A DNA stretch of 64,000 bases from the NCBI RefSeq assembly GCF_004101865.1, contig NZ_CP026118.1, positions 3,117,001 to 3,181,000 of the forward strand, given 5' to 3'. The DNA is from Halobacillus litoralis (GTDB lineage Bacteria > Bacillota > Bacilli > Bacillales > Halobacillaceae). Both the position numbers and the translations under genes were made by a program. The notes beneath the pieces were generated by a model. That model worked only from the letters and a program-made list of their open reading frames with translations, was not told the DNA's origin and did not search any database. Shown here in pieces: positions 53,318-62,463 of the stretch. Position 1 is the stretch's first letter, and every line of letters starts with the position of its first letter.

Positions 53318-54472
53318 TTAGAAAGAGTTTTCGATGAACTGTTCGACCATGTAATGGCTTGAGCCCAGTGCTGTCGTGTAGTGGGGCGATTGAGAGAAAG
53401 TGATCTCGACCTCTTCTTTATGGAAGCTTAACGTATGGCGGTCGACCGCTTCTCTAACGGATTCCTGGAGAAGGTCTTCAGCCATTGCCAGGCGGTTTCC
53501 GATCACGACTTTTGCAGGGTTGAACGTATTCAGAATATTACTGATCCCGATCCCTAAATGATAGCCGATGTCGGCGAACAAGGAAGCTACCTGTGGATTG
53601 CTTTCTGCTTCCTCTATCAGTGATTCTAAACTGGGATTCGGTGATTTTGACAATTTTTCTGCTTCGATGATCAAGGCTTTTTCTGAAGCGTACATTTCCC
53701 AGCACCCTTGACTTCCACAGGAACATTCCCGGCCATTTATATCAATCATCATGTGACCAAGTTCACCGGAAAAGCCTTTTTTTCCGCTGTAGATTTTTCC
53801 GTCGATAATCAGACCGACACCTATACCGATTCCGGCACTTACATAAACGATGTTATCTTTCCGGGAAGCGGCGGGGCTCTGTTTCCTTTCTTCATAGGCA
53901 CCTGCATTCGCCTCATTGTCAATCGTGACAGGGAGGTTGAAGGTCTGTTCGATTTCCTGTTTCAAGTTGACGCTTTCCCATTGCAGGTTCGGTGCTAACA
54001 GGATCGTGCCAGTATTGTCCACCATACCCGGGACACCTACGCCTATGCCAACGATGCCGTATGGAGAGGCTGGTGCTTCGTCTATTAAACTTTGGATCAT
54101 TTCTGTGATCACAGGAAGCAATTGGTTGAAATCATATTCGGAAATGGTTTGCCTTTGTTCGGAAACGATTTCCCCGTTCAAGTCGGTCAAGACGGCGATA
54201 ATATAGTTGACTCCAAGGTTGACCCCTATTGAAAAACCGGCTTTTTCATTGAAAAGAAGCATCAGAGGTCTTCTTCCTCCGCTGGAAGACCCCGGGCCGA
54301 GTTCGTAAATGATTTCCTCTTCGATCAATTCTGCGGCAAGAGAAGAGACGGTTCCTTTAGTGACGCCGAGCTTTTTAGCAATCGTTGTCCGTGATACAGG
54401 GGCTTCATTCATAATCGTCGTTAATATTCTTTTTTTATTTTGTGATTTAATGGATTGTTGAGACCAAGACAT
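53318..54472 (-). CDS. ROK family transcriptional regulator (XylR-like), copy 2
   Basis: 384 residues, the length of B. subtilis XylR. GGAGGAT before the ATG. Winged HTH at about 1-75 (PVSRTTIAKKLGVTKGTVSS), then a ROK sugar-kinase-like domain with GIGVGVPGMV, DNEANAGAYEE, GIGIGVGLII and zinc motif CSCGSQGCWEMYASE. It is similar to the other ROK protein at 56219-57409 but diverged in the HTH, so it may read a different site or sugar. Third gene of a leftward set with xylR and xynB copy 2; a hairpin precedes it. Confidence 0.88.
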   Translation of the reverse strand: MSWSQQSIKSQNKKRILTTIMNEAPVSRTTIAKKLGVTKGTVSSLAAELIEEEIIYELGPGSSSGGRRPLMLLFNEKAGFSIGVNLGVNYIIAVLTDLNGEIVSEQRQTISEYDFNQLLPVITEMIQSLIDEAPASPYGIVGIGVGVPGMVDNTGTILLAPNLQWESVNLKQEIEQTFNLPVTIDNEANAGAYEERKQSPAASRKDNIVYVSAGIGIGVGLIIDGKIYSGKKGFSGELGHMMIDINGRECSCGSQGCWEMYASEKALIIEAEKLSKSPNPSLESLIEEAESNPQVASLFADIGYHLGIGISNILNTFNPAKVVIGNRLAMAEDLLQESVREAVDRHTLSFHKEEVEITFSQSPHYTTALGSSHYMVEQFIENSF

Positions 54473-54537
54473 AGCTTTCTATCCTCCAGACAATCTGTCT
54501 ATACTTTAATCATTATTGTATCACATTTTTGAAATGG

Positions 54538-54573
54538 AACAGCCCCGGGCGGGTACTCCGGCCGGGGCTGTTT
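54538..54573 (-). terminator. Hairpin between xynB copy 2 and ROK copy 2
   Basis: ACAGCCCCGG/CCGGGGCTGT-like strong GC stem five bases after the xylosidase stop; T run is weak, so partial termination is likely. Confidence 0.6.
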
Positions 54574-54577
54574 GTCG

Positions 54578-56194
54578 TTATTTTTTTGGATGATCTTTGT
54601 ATAGGAAGTAATCAAAATCTGCATACTGATTTTGGCCTGAGGTGTCCTGGCACTGCATCCCGACAAATGCTCCTGTAAAGAAGCCGCCTCCGTCCACATA
54701 ATCATCGGAAAGTTTGTAAGAGGGCAGAGAGACGGGGACTGTATGCCACGTCAAACCATCGAAGGAATAGGAATACGTGTACGTGTTAGTTTCAACTTCC
54801 ACTCTTAAATAGACATCCTCCACATGCTCCGGAATGACGACTGGGTCCTCTAATGGTTGAAAGAATGAGAAATGATCGCAAATGGTCAAATCAAGGATTC
54901 TCGTATTCAATTCTTCATCCCAGGTGATTTGAAGGGCCGTCCAATTCTTCGTATTGTAATAGTTTACGAGTCCAGCAGCCTGTTGGAAGGTCTCCGGCCT
55001 GAAGTTCACTTTCGTTTCTGCACAAAAATTAAAATGCTGCCATCTCCGGGCTGCGAAGGCTTGGGTGAATGTTGATGTCAGGGATTCCTTTCCGTATATT
55101 CTCAGATGACTGGGTCTCTCCTCAAGGGAAATGATTCGATCATCAAGCGGGATACGCAAAGACTGAAAATGGTGATTTAGACGGCTGGAGTCGAAGTCAT
55201 CCTTCTCTGCAAAATCCTTGTCCCATTTGACTTCTTCAATCGCCGGTCCATCGATGACAGAGGAAGGTTGGTTACCGCCGGTAATGTACGGCCAGTCATT
55301 TTTCCATTCGATTCTCTGGATAGCCGTTTCCCTGCCTAGTGGACAATAGCCTCTGGGATCCAGCAGTGCATCATTTTCCTTTGGCAGTGGTCGCCCTGTC
55401 AAATGGACGAGAAACCACTCTTCGGTATGAGTTTTCACCATGGAAGCATGTCCTGCTTTTTGAAGAGGGTTTCTGGGATATGGCCAGGTAGTGATCAGTG
55501 GATTGTCCGGATGGACTTCATAAGGACCTCTCAGATTCGTAGAGCGGGCCATCGTCGCCTGGTGATCGTATTTGGTCCCCCCTTCTGCGGTGAGTAAATA
55601 ATAATAGCCATTCATTTTATAGAGATGGGGGGCTTCTGTAAGTTTTATGTCTGTGCCTTTGAAAATGATCTCAGGCTTACCGATCAGCTTTTCCTCATCG
55701 GGACTGTACTCCTGAAGGACAATTCCATAGAAGCTGTGGCGGCTGACGCGGTGGTCCCACACCATGTTCACTAAGTATTTCCTTCCATCATCATCGTGGA
55801 AAAGGGAAGGGTCGAAACCTGAACTGTTCAGGTGAACAGGATTAGACCATTCGCCGTCGATGGTCTCACATGTGACCAGATAGTTATGAGCGTCTTTCCA
55901 TTGGCTATCAACGACTTTCACATCTGTATAGATGAGCCAGAATTTCCCTTCACTGTAAGATAAGGCTGGTGCCCATACTCCGCCTGAATCCGGGTTCCCC
56001 CGCATGTCCAATTGTTCCACTCGGTTCAATGGACGGGCGATCAACCGCCAGTTTTTCAAATCCTTAGAATGATAGATTCCGACACCGGGATACCATTCGA
56101 ATGTCGATACAGCAATATAATAATCCTCACCTGCCCGGCAAATGCTCGGGTCAGGATGAAAGCCAGTCAAAATAGGATTTTCAATCGTTGCCAT
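54578..56194 (-). CDS. GH43 beta-xylosidase, copy 2
   Basis: 538 residues from ATG 56194 (AGAGGTGATGAGG before it; GTG 56203 and ATG 56200 are alternatives). Catalytic residues kept: Asp in [10 protein letters not shown], Asp in [10 protein letters not shown], Glu in [10 protein letters not shown]-terminal beta-sandwich as in copy 1. It has a [16 protein letters not shown] stretch that copy 1 replaces with a shorter KCMLGRET, near the active site, which may alter specificity. Cytosolic. It follows xylR by 24 bases, so xylose regulation and hydrolysis share a transcript. Confidence 0.9.
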   Translation of the reverse strand: MATIENPILTGFHPDPSICRAGEDYYIAVSTFEWYPGVGIYHSKDLKNWRLIARPLNRVEQLDMRGNPDSGGVWAPALSYSEGKFWLIYTDVKVVDSQWKDAHNYLVTCETIDGEWSNPVHLNSSGFDPSLFHDDDGRKYLVNMVWDHRVSRHSFYGIVLQEYSPDEEKLIGKPEIIFKGTDIKLTEAPHLYKMNGYYYLLTAEGGTKYDHQATMARSTNLRGPYEVHPDNPLITTWPYPRNPLQKAGHASMVKTHTEEWFLVHLTGRPLPKENDALLDPRGYCPLGRETAIQRIEWKNDWPYITGGNQPSSVIDGPAIEEVKWDKDFAEKDDFDSSRLNHHFQSLRIPLDDRIISLEERPSHLRIYGKESLTSTFTQAFAARRWQHFNFCAETKVNFRPETFQQAAGLVNYYNTKNWTALQITWDEELNTRILDLTICDHFSFFQPLEDPVVIPEHVEDVYLRVEVETNTYTYSYSFDGLTWHTVPVSLPSYKLSDDYVDGGGFFTGAFVGMQCQDTSGQNQYADFDYFLYKDHPKK

Positions 56195-56218
56195 CCTCAT
56201 CACCTCTTTAATAGTTTG

Positions 56219-57409
56219 TTAAACAATCATCGTGTGTTCGTGAATGTTGACTTTCAGAAAATTCTCGAACGTGAAGGCAGCCATTCCTAATGCAGAGGAA
56301 TGGGAATGGAATTCTGAGAAGTGGATATTCAAAGGATCCTGTTGAAACCAAAGTGCATTTTGCTTCGTTCTTTCCAGCATCGGCTGTTCAATCCATTGCT
56401 TGGCAGCTGTGATTCTATTGCCGATGATGACCCTGCTCGGGTTGAAAGTATTAATGATCGTTGTCAGACCGATGCCTAAATAGGTTCCGATCGAATGGAA
56501 CGAATCAAGCGCCTTTACATCACCATTCTCTGCTTTTTCAATCATTTTTTTCAGCGGGTCAGAGTCTTCCGGCAGATCGTTTAGCGAGAGTGCTTGTTCA
56601 GATGCGTATAATTCCCAACAGCCCTGATTTCCGCATCGACATCTCCGTCCACTTCCTTCAACGGTCATGTGACCCATTTCTCCGGAAAAACCATTCGTAC
56701 CTCTGTAGAGTTCACCGTTCATGATCAGACCGACACCGATTCCGACGCCCACGCTGACATAGACAATGTCCTTCTCCCAGCGGCCTTTGCCGAATGTCTT
56801 TTCTCCATAAACTCCGGCATTCGCTTCGTTCTCAATGATTACAGGGCAGGAGTAGCGCTGTTGGACCATATCTTTGACATCAACATTCTCCCAGCCGAGG
56901 TTCGGTGCTAAGAGGATTTTGCCTTCTTTACTGACCGCACCAGGAACACCGATGCCAATCCCGACGACACCATATTCACTTGACGGAGCCGTATACATGA
57001 GATGGTCGATCACTTTGAAAAGCTTTTCCTTAATATGCGCAAAGGAAAGGTCTTTAAAGTGGATCATTGATTCTTCGCAAATGTTTCCTACGAGATCTGT
57101 GCGGATGCCAAGAATGTAATTCACCCCGATATCAACACCGATTGAATAGCCTGCCTTTTCGTTGAACAGCAACATGACAGGTCTTCTTCCACCTTTGGAC
57201 TCTCCGGGACCTTTTTCATAAATCAAACCCTCATTTAATAGTTCCGTTACCTGGGAGGAAACTGTCCCTTTATTCAATTGGGTCTCGTTGGCGATATCGG
57301 CCCGGGAGATCGGAGACTTGTTCAGAATGGTTTCTAATACAAGTGATTTGTTGACATTTTTAATTGTGAATTGGTTCCAAGTCGTTTTCTTATTCATCGT
57401 TTTCCCCAT
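56219..57409 (-). CDS. xylR: Xylose operon repressor XylR (ROK family)
   Basis: 396 residues (ATG 57397 is an alternative, with GGGGAAAA before it). Close to B. subtilis XylR: NKSPISRADIANETQLNKGT, VSSQVTELLNEGLIYEKG, GGRRPVMLLFNEKAGYSIGV, GIGVPGAV, IENEANAGVYGEK, GFSGEMGHMT and zinc motif CRCGNQGCWELYASEQAL. XylR binds xyl operators and releases them with xylose. It faces away from xylA across the operator at 57446-57470, the classical arrangement. First gene of a leftward operon with a xylosidase and a second ROK gene. Confidence 0.93.
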   Translation of the reverse strand: MGKTMNKKTTWNQFTIKNVNKSLVLETILNKSPISRADIANETQLNKGTVSSQVTELLNEGLIYEKGPGESKGGRRPVMLLFNEKAGYSIGVDIGVNYILGIRTDLVGNICEESMIHFKDLSFAHIKEKLFKVIDHLMYTAPSSEYGVVGIGIGVPGAVSKEGKILLAPNLGWENVDVKDMVQQRYSCPVIIENEANAGVYGEKTFGKGRWEKDIVYVSVGVGIGVGLIMNGELYRGTNGFSGEMGHMTVEGSGRRCRCGNQGCWELYASEQALSLNDLPEDSDPLKKMIEKAENGDVKALDSFHSIGTYLGIGLTTIINTFNPSRVIIGNRITAAKQWIEQPMLERTKQNALWFQQDPLNIHFSEFHSHSSALGMAAFTFENFLKVNIHEHTMIV

Positions 57410-57445
57410 CGCTTTCCATTTTTTTAAAAGTATAGCACAATTTTA

Positions 57446-57470
57446 TTTGTTTATCCATTGGACAAACAAA
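57446..57470. promoter_or_regulatory. XylR operator between xylR and xylA
   Basis: A palindrome with left arm TTTGTTTATCCA and right arm TTGGACAAACAAA, almost perfectly complementary. It lies 37 bases before the xylR start and about 150 before xylA. Related sites: 51687 and 43204. Confidence 0.75.
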
Positions 57471-57549
57471 GATTAGTTTGGTAGTCTTTGGTTAAACATT
57501 CAAAAAACAATGAAAATTCATTACTTTTGAGAAGGAGGTCGCTTATTAA

Positions 57550-57563
57550 AGAAAGCGTTTTCT
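57550..57563 (+). promoter_or_regulatory. Candidate cre site in the xylA leader
   Basis: AGAAAGCGTTTTCT, a perfect palindrome with the cre core GAAAGCGTTTTC; only the outermost bases differ from the consensus. 60 bases before xylA. A displaced GAAGGAGG (57531-57538) lies just upstream. Confidence 0.6.
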
Positions 57564-57622
57564 CAGACTGTGACTCCCATTTATCAACCGAACTTAATTG
57601 CAAATATCAGGAGGTATATTAA

Positions 57623-58951
57623 ATGGCTTATTTTGATAACATCGATAACATTAAATACGAAGGTCCTCAATCCAACAATCCCTATGCATTCAAGTTTTAT
57701 AACCCAGAAGAAAACGTAGGCGGACGAACGATGGAGGAGTACCTTCGTTTCGGTGTCGCATACTGGCACACATTCACAGAAGATTTGTCCGATCCATTCG
57801 GTACAGGTACCGCGATCCGTTCATGGGATCGTTATGATGGGATGGACTTAGCTAAAGCGAGGGTAGAGGCGGCCTTCGAATTTTTTGAGAAACTGAACGT
57901 CCCTTATTTCTGTTTCCACGATGTCGATATTGCACCAGAGGGAAGTAATTTAAGGGAGTCTAATCAGAACCTTGATACGATTGTTGCCATGATCAAAGAT
58001 CACATGAAAGACAGCGGCACGAAACTGCTTTGGAATACGGTCAATAACTTCACCCACCCTCGTTTCGTCCATGGCGCAGCTTCATCCAACAATGCAGATG
58101 TTTTTGCCTATGCGGCAGCCAAAGTGAAAAAAGGTCTGGAAATCGGTAAAGAATTAGGGTCTGAAAACTATGTGTTCTGGGGCGGTCGTGAGGGTTACGA
58201 AACCCTTTTGAATACAGATATGAAACTGGAACTGGACAACCTGGGCCGCTTTTTCCATATGGGTGTGGATTATGCGAAAGAGATCGGGTTTGATGCTCAA
58301 TTCCTCATTGAACCGAAACCGAAAGAGCCGACGACCCACCAATATGATTTTGACGTCGCTTCCGGCTTCGCTTTCCTGCAAAAATATGATCTTGCTGATC
58401 ACTTCAAGTTCAATATTGAAGCAAACCACGCAACGCTGGCTGGACATACATTCGAACATGAACTTCATTATGCACGAATCAATGATATGTTAGGTTCTGT
58501 CGATGCGAATCAGGGCCACCCGTTGCTGGGCTGGGACACGGATGAGTTTCCTTCAGATCTTTACTCTACGACACTGGCAATGTATGAAATTATCAAAAAC
58601 GGCGGACTCGGTTCTGGAGGGTTGAATTTCGATGCGAAAGTGCGTCGAGGCTCCTTCGCACCTGAGGATTTATTCCATGCACATATCGCTGGGATGGACA
58701 GTTTTGCTGTCGGGTTGAAAGTAGCTCAGAAATTGGTGGATGACGGTGTTCTTGATAACCACCTGAATGAACGTTACAGCAGTTTCGGTGAAGGAATCGG
58801 CAAGGACATCGTGGAAGGGAAAACGGATTTCCACAAACTTGAACAGCATGCATTAGGGCTTGATGGCATTCAGAACCAATCTGGAGGCTTAGAGAAAATC
58901 AAAGCGAAAATCAATCAATACTTACTGACAATGTACGCAGAGGAGAAATGA
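57623..58951 (+). CDS. xylA: Xylose isomerase
   Basis: 442 residues, AGGAGGTAT before the ATG. Active-site residues: His99 and Asp102 in [23 protein letters not shown], metal ligand Glu in [27 protein letters not shown], and [20 protein letters not shown]. Belongs to the class II isomerases of Firmicutes. It converts D-xylose to D-xylulose. Four bases before xylB, so the two are co-translated. It sits behind a XylR operator and a candidate cre. Confidence 0.97.
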   Translation: MAYFDNIDNIKYEGPQSNNPYAFKFYNPEENVGGRTMEEYLRFGVAYWHTFTEDLSDPFGTGTAIRSWDRYDGMDLAKARVEAAFEFFEKLNVPYFCFHDVDIAPEGSNLRESNQNLDTIVAMIKDHMKDSGTKLLWNTVNNFTHPRFVHGAASSNNADVFAYAAAKVKKGLEIGKELGSENYVFWGGREGYETLLNTDMKLELDNLGRFFHMGVDYAKEIGFDAQFLIEPKPKEPTTHQYDFDVASGFAFLQKYDLADHFKFNIEANHATLAGHTFEHELHYARINDMLGSVDANQGHPLLGWDTDEFPSDLYSTTLAMYEIIKNGGLGSGGLNFDAKVRRGSFAPEDLFHAHIAGMDSFAVGLKVAQKLVDDGVLDNHLNERYSSFGEGIGKDIVEGKTDFHKLEQHALGLDGIQNQSGGLEKIKAKINQYLLTMYAEEK

Positions 58952-58954
58952 TCG

Positions 58955-60451
58955 ATGAACCATGTGATTGGTGTTGATTTAGGAACAAGTGCTGTAAAGC
59001 TATTGCTTGTCGACCGAACAGGCGGCATTGCTGCAGAAGTTTCTAAACCGTATCCTCTTATTCAAGAAAAAAGCGGGTACAGTGAACAAGATCCTGACGT
59101 TTGGGTGGAGCAGACGTTAGCTGGGCTGGAAGAGCTCGTCCAGCAAGCACCCTGTCCACCAGAAGAAATCGAGGGGATCAGTTTTTCAGGACAAATGCAC
59201 GGCCTTGTTTTATTGGATGATGAAAGAAATCCTTTGAGGAATGCAATTCTTTGGAATGATACCCGGACGACAAAGCAGTGTCATGACATCAACCGGCTGG
59301 TAGGAGAAGAACAACTGCTTGCGATTACGAAGAATCCGGCGTTAGAGGGTTTTACTCTACCGAAGATTTTGTGGGTGAAAGAAAATGAACCGGAGCTTTA
59401 TGAAAAAGCGGCTACTTTTGTATTGCCTAAAGATTACTTGCGGTACCGGCTGACGGGTGAATTAGCGATGGATTATTCGGACGCAGCGGGTACGCTATTG
59501 CTTGATCTGGTTTCGAATCAGTGGAGTGAGGAAATCTGTGAGACGGTTGGCGTCGATCCTGCCCTTTGCCCACCACTTGTCGGTTCTCATGAACAAACGG
59601 GGCATCTCGATTCCGTTAGCGCAGGTCGCACAGGCCTGACGATGAATACAAAAGTCTTTGCAGGCGGTGCAGATAATGCGTGCGGAGCGATCGGCTCAGG
59701 TATTTTGACGGACGGAAAAACATTGTGCAGTATCGGAACTTCTGGTGTCATCCTTTCTTATGAGTCCAGTCGGGATAAGGATTTTGCCGGCAAGGTCCAT
59801 TATTTCAATCATGGTGCCCCGGGGGCTTATTATACAATGGGAGTCACGCTTGCTGCCGGTGACAGCCTCAGCTGGTACAAGAATGTCCATGCACCTGAAG
59901 TACCTTTTGAACAATTTGTCCAGGGGGTTGAAGAAATCCCTGTCGGCTCTAATGGATTATTGTTCACACCTTATATATCAGGAGAGCGGACGCCGCATGC
60001 AGATGCCAATATAAGAGGCAGCTTCATCGGTATGAATCACTCCCATACAAGGAACGATTTCACACATGCCGTCATGGAAGGGATCACTTTTTCCCTGAAA
60101 GAATCACTCGAAATCTTCCGTGCTCATGGCAAAAAAATTGATACCATCGTTTCGACTGGCGGCGGGACTAAGAATGATTACTGGCTGCAGATGCAGGCAG
60201 ATATCTTCAACGCTGAAGTCGTCAAACTTTCCAGTGAACAGGGGCCGGGAATGGGAGCGGCCATGCTTGCCGCTTACGGTTGTGGCTGGTTCCAATCTCT
60301 TGAAAGCTGTGCAGATGAATTTTTGACGGTGGATAAGACTTATGTGCCTGGTCAAGAAAGAGTGGAGAAGTATGAGGTGTTGTTCGGCATCTATCAGGAT
60401 GTTTATGAACAGACGAAAGATCTGAATGAACGTCTTGTTGCTTATCGTTAA
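58955..60451 (+). CDS. xylB: Xylulokinase
   Basis: 498 residues of the FGGY kinase family: VIGVDLGTSAVKLLLVD at the N terminus, SFSGQMHGLVLLD, ILWNDTRT, KDYLRYRLTGELAMDYSDAAGT, AGGADNACGAIGSG and STGGGTKNDYWLQMQADI. It phosphorylates D-xylulose to xylulose-5-phosphate for the pentose phosphate pathway. Second gene of xylAB. Copy G of repeat R1 starts 10 bases after the stop; no separate terminator is seen before it. Confidence 0.96.
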   Translation: MNHVIGVDLGTSAVKLLLVDRTGGIAAEVSKPYPLIQEKSGYSEQDPDVWVEQTLAGLEELVQQAPCPPEEIEGISFSGQMHGLVLLDDERNPLRNAILWNDTRTTKQCHDINRLVGEEQLLAITKNPALEGFTLPKILWVKENEPELYEKAATFVLPKDYLRYRLTGELAMDYSDAAGTLLLDLVSNQWSEEICETVGVDPALCPPLVGSHEQTGHLDSVSAGRTGLTMNTKVFAGGADNACGAIGSGILTDGKTLCSIGTSGVILSYESSRDKDFAGKVHYFNHGAPGAYYTMGVTLAAGDSLSWYKNVHAPEVPFEQFVQGVEEIPVGSNGLLFTPYISGERTPHADANIRGSFIGMNHSHTRNDFTHAVMEGITFSLKESLEIFRAHGKKIDTIVSTGGGTKNDYWLQMQADIFNAEVVKLSSEQGPGMGAAMLAAYGCGWFQSLESCADEFLTVDKTYVPGQERVEKYEVLFGIYQDVYEQTKDLNERLVAYR

Positions 60452-60460
60452 TGGGGAAGT

Positions 60461-60765
60461 TTGTTGCTTCTCACGAATCGCTTGTCGGTGGATGCTTGCC
60501 GCGGACACGGCCTCAGCTAACTTGGTCAAGAAGATCACTTGACTAAGTGGATCTTCGGCTCGTGCTGTTCCCGCAGGCGTCACCACCGAACGCTCATCGT
60601 GGAATCAACTCCGGACCATCTAAAAAGAGTGATTTTCTTCGATTTAAAAAAGAAGATCACTCACTTTTCTTGTCCATTGAAAAAAGCCGAGTTCGCGATA
60701 AAATCTTCCTACTCGGTTCTTTAATTTGATGCATAACTCTAAAAAATGCAGTTCTTCAGTAGCCT
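60461..60765 (-). repeat. Dispersed repeat R1, copy G (composite)
   Basis: The R1 core in reverse (60461-60609) runs from TTGTTGCTTCTCACGAATCG to CATCGTGGAATCAAC. It is followed by the reversed accessory block (AAAGCCGAGTT..GCGATAAAATC, then TTTGATGCATAACTC and TGCAGTTCTTCAGTAGCCT), as in copy A. Confidence 0.83.
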
Positions 60766-60771
60766 TGCTGG

Positions 60772-60842
60772 TGCCTTCCGGGGTCTCACCCTGCCCTCTT
60801 TCCCCGCAGGAGTCTCGCCGTTCCCCTCCGCTCCTTGCCATA
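60772..60842. repeat. Degenerate GC-rich intergenic repeat
   Basis: CCTTCCGGGGTCTCACCCTG, then CCCCGCAGGAGTCTCGCC and CTCCGCTCCTTGCC; in reverse this is the GCGAGACTCCTGCGGGG pattern common between genes of Bacillaceae. Related to 21720-21820. Confidence 0.5.
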
Positions 60843-61062
60843 GAGGGTTATCGAAATCACATATGGGAGCCCCTGCTCTTTGATGGGGGAATCCTGTAGA
60901 AACGCAGAAGTTCTAGCCAATCCAGACGCAAAAACGCTGCTATAGAAGAAGTCCTCAAGCATGATTTTCACACATGAATCGTTGTGGTCACCTGAAGCAG
61001 AACCAGTCCTTTACTTGGTTGAGAAACCGTACTTAAGCGCTGGGATGATAATATTTATACGG

Positions 61063-61280
61063 AAAATCCCCATACAATCAAAAGTAGTTTCGAGCATTTT
61101 CCAATCGTATGGTGGCTGGGAAAACGGTGAGACTCCTGTGGGATGAACATGATCGGTGAGATCCCGTAAGGCGAAGCCTGAGGAAGCTCAGCACATGCCC
61201 ACGGAAAGCGATCCGTTTTCCCAGCCACCTTCTCCGAATACAAAAGCCTCGAAACTGAGTATTCTGGATATGGGGATTTT
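61063..61280. repeat. 218-bp imperfect palindrome (long hairpin element)
   Basis: Outer arms AAAATCCCCATA/TATGGGGATTTT, middle arms GTTTCGAG/CTCGAAAC and perfect 17-bp inner arms GGTGGCTGGGAAAACGG (61111-61127) and its complement (61213-61229). The 85-bp centre holds a degenerate GAGACTCCTGTGGG... repeat. It lies 35 bases before the aldo/keto reductase gene. Confidence 0.8.
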
Positions 61281-61314
61281 GTTGTTGTGTTTATTACGAA
61301 AGGGAGGGAATGGA

Positions 61315-62298
61315 ATGAATTATAATACACTCGGTAAGACAGATTTAAAAATCAGTGAACTGGGTTTCGGAACGTGGGCGATTGGTGGCAGCTGGGGGAA
61401 GACCAATGATGAAGAAGCCTTAAAAGCAATTGAATTGGCCGTCGAACGCGGGGTGAACTTTTTTGATACAGCCGATGTGTACGGGATGGGTCATAGTGAA
61501 GAGCTTTTAGCGAAAGCTTTGAAAGGAAAAGAATCACAGGTTCATATCGCTACAAAATTTTGCCGGCAAGGCGATATTCATGATCCGGAAACGTATACGA
61601 TGGCACAGGTTTCTTCTTATTTAGAGGATAGTTTACGTAGGTTGAATAGAGATCAAATCGACCTCTATCAAATCCATTGTCCACCATTAGAGATTTTGGA
61701 AGATGGACGTGTTTTTGAAGTACTCGAAAAGTTGAAGCAAGAAGGGAAAATCCGAAACTACGGTGTTAGTGTCGAGTCGGTCGAAGAGGGTATGTATGTT
61801 TTGGAAAATACGAATGTAGACGCCCTGCAAGTTATTTTTAATTTGTTCCGTCAAAAGCCCTTGGAGCAATTATTCCCTGCAGCAGAGGAAAAGGGCGTGG
61901 GTATCTTAGCACGCGTACCTTTGGCGAGTGGGTTACTGACAGGTAAATATACAGAAACACATAAATTTGAAGAAGATGATCATAGGAACTTCAACCGTGA
62001 TGGTGAAGCGTTCAATGTCGGGGAAACCTTCGCAGGATTAGAGTTTCCAAAAGGTGTGGAGCTGAGCAGCAAGTTGGATTGGATCGCAGAAGAGCGGGGG
62101 AATATGTCCAGGGCGGCTTTGAAATGGGTCATGCAGCAGGAAGAAGTGACAAGTGTGATTCCAGGATTCCGTAACCGAAAACAGGTGGAAGACAATTTGT
62201 CGGCTGTTGAGGTTAAGCCGTTTAGTGAGGGAGAACTAGAACAGTTACGTGATTTTTATCAAAAAGAAGTGCATGAGTTTATCAGAGGTGTTTATTGA
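61315..62298 (+). CDS. Aldo/keto reductase family protein
   Basis: 327 residues from ATG 61315 (GGGAGGGAA before it; a longer frame runs through the palindrome). AKR motifs: GFGTWAIGGSWG, catalytic Asp and Tyr in NFFDTADVYGMGHSEELL, Lys in HIATKF, DLYQIHCPP, GILARVPLASGLLTGKYT, and C-terminal VIPGFRNRKQVEDNL (cofactor). It reduces aldehydes or ketones with NADPH. It resembles the IolS/YqkF-type oxidoreductases. It is alone on its strand; whether it serves the pentose pathways next door is unknown. Confidence 0.85.
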   Translation: MNYNTLGKTDLKISELGFGTWAIGGSWGKTNDEEALKAIELAVERGVNFFDTADVYGMGHSEELLAKALKGKESQVHIATKFCRQGDIHDPETYTMAQVSSYLEDSLRRLNRDQIDLYQIHCPPLEILEDGRVFEVLEKLKQEGKIRNYGVSVESVEEGMYVLENTNVDALQVIFNLFRQKPLEQLFPAAEEKGVGILARVPLASGLLTGKYTETHKFEEDDHRNFNRDGEAFNVGETFAGLEFPKGVELSSKLDWIAEERGNMSRAALKWVMQQEEVTSVIPGFRNRKQVEDNLSAVEVKPFSEGELEQLRDFYQKEVHEFIRGVY

Positions 62299-62416
62299 TA
62301 ACAAAGGTTATAGATGTTCAACTCATGTATTTGGAGATTGGATGATGATTGTTAATGGGGAAGGTGGCTGCTTCAATCTATCAGGTTGAATGCTCCCCCT
62401 TCTTTACAAAGGAAGC

Positions 62417-62448
62417 AAAACGCTCAGGGATTACCCCCTGAGCGTTTA
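62417..62448. terminator. Bidirectional terminator between aldo/keto reductase and metE
   Basis: AAAACGCTCAGGG/CCCTGAGCGTTTa stem with A and T flanks. Confidence 0.8.
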
Positions 62449-62463
62449 AAAGTATGAAAATTT

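Larger units (their letters stand above)
60452..61314. other. Repeat-filled region between xylB and the aldo/keto reductase
   Basis: About 860 bases: R1 copy G with the reversed composite block (60461-60765), a GC-rich degenerate repeat (60772-60842), a stretch of no visible structure (60843-61062), and a long imperfect palindrome (61063-61280). No credible gene; small frames have no ribosome site. Confidence 0.65.

Noticed and set aside
57532..57610. Small leader gene in front of xylA
   Set aside because: The displaced GAAGGAGG has only an ATT codon at the right distance; no normal start codon, so no gene is called.
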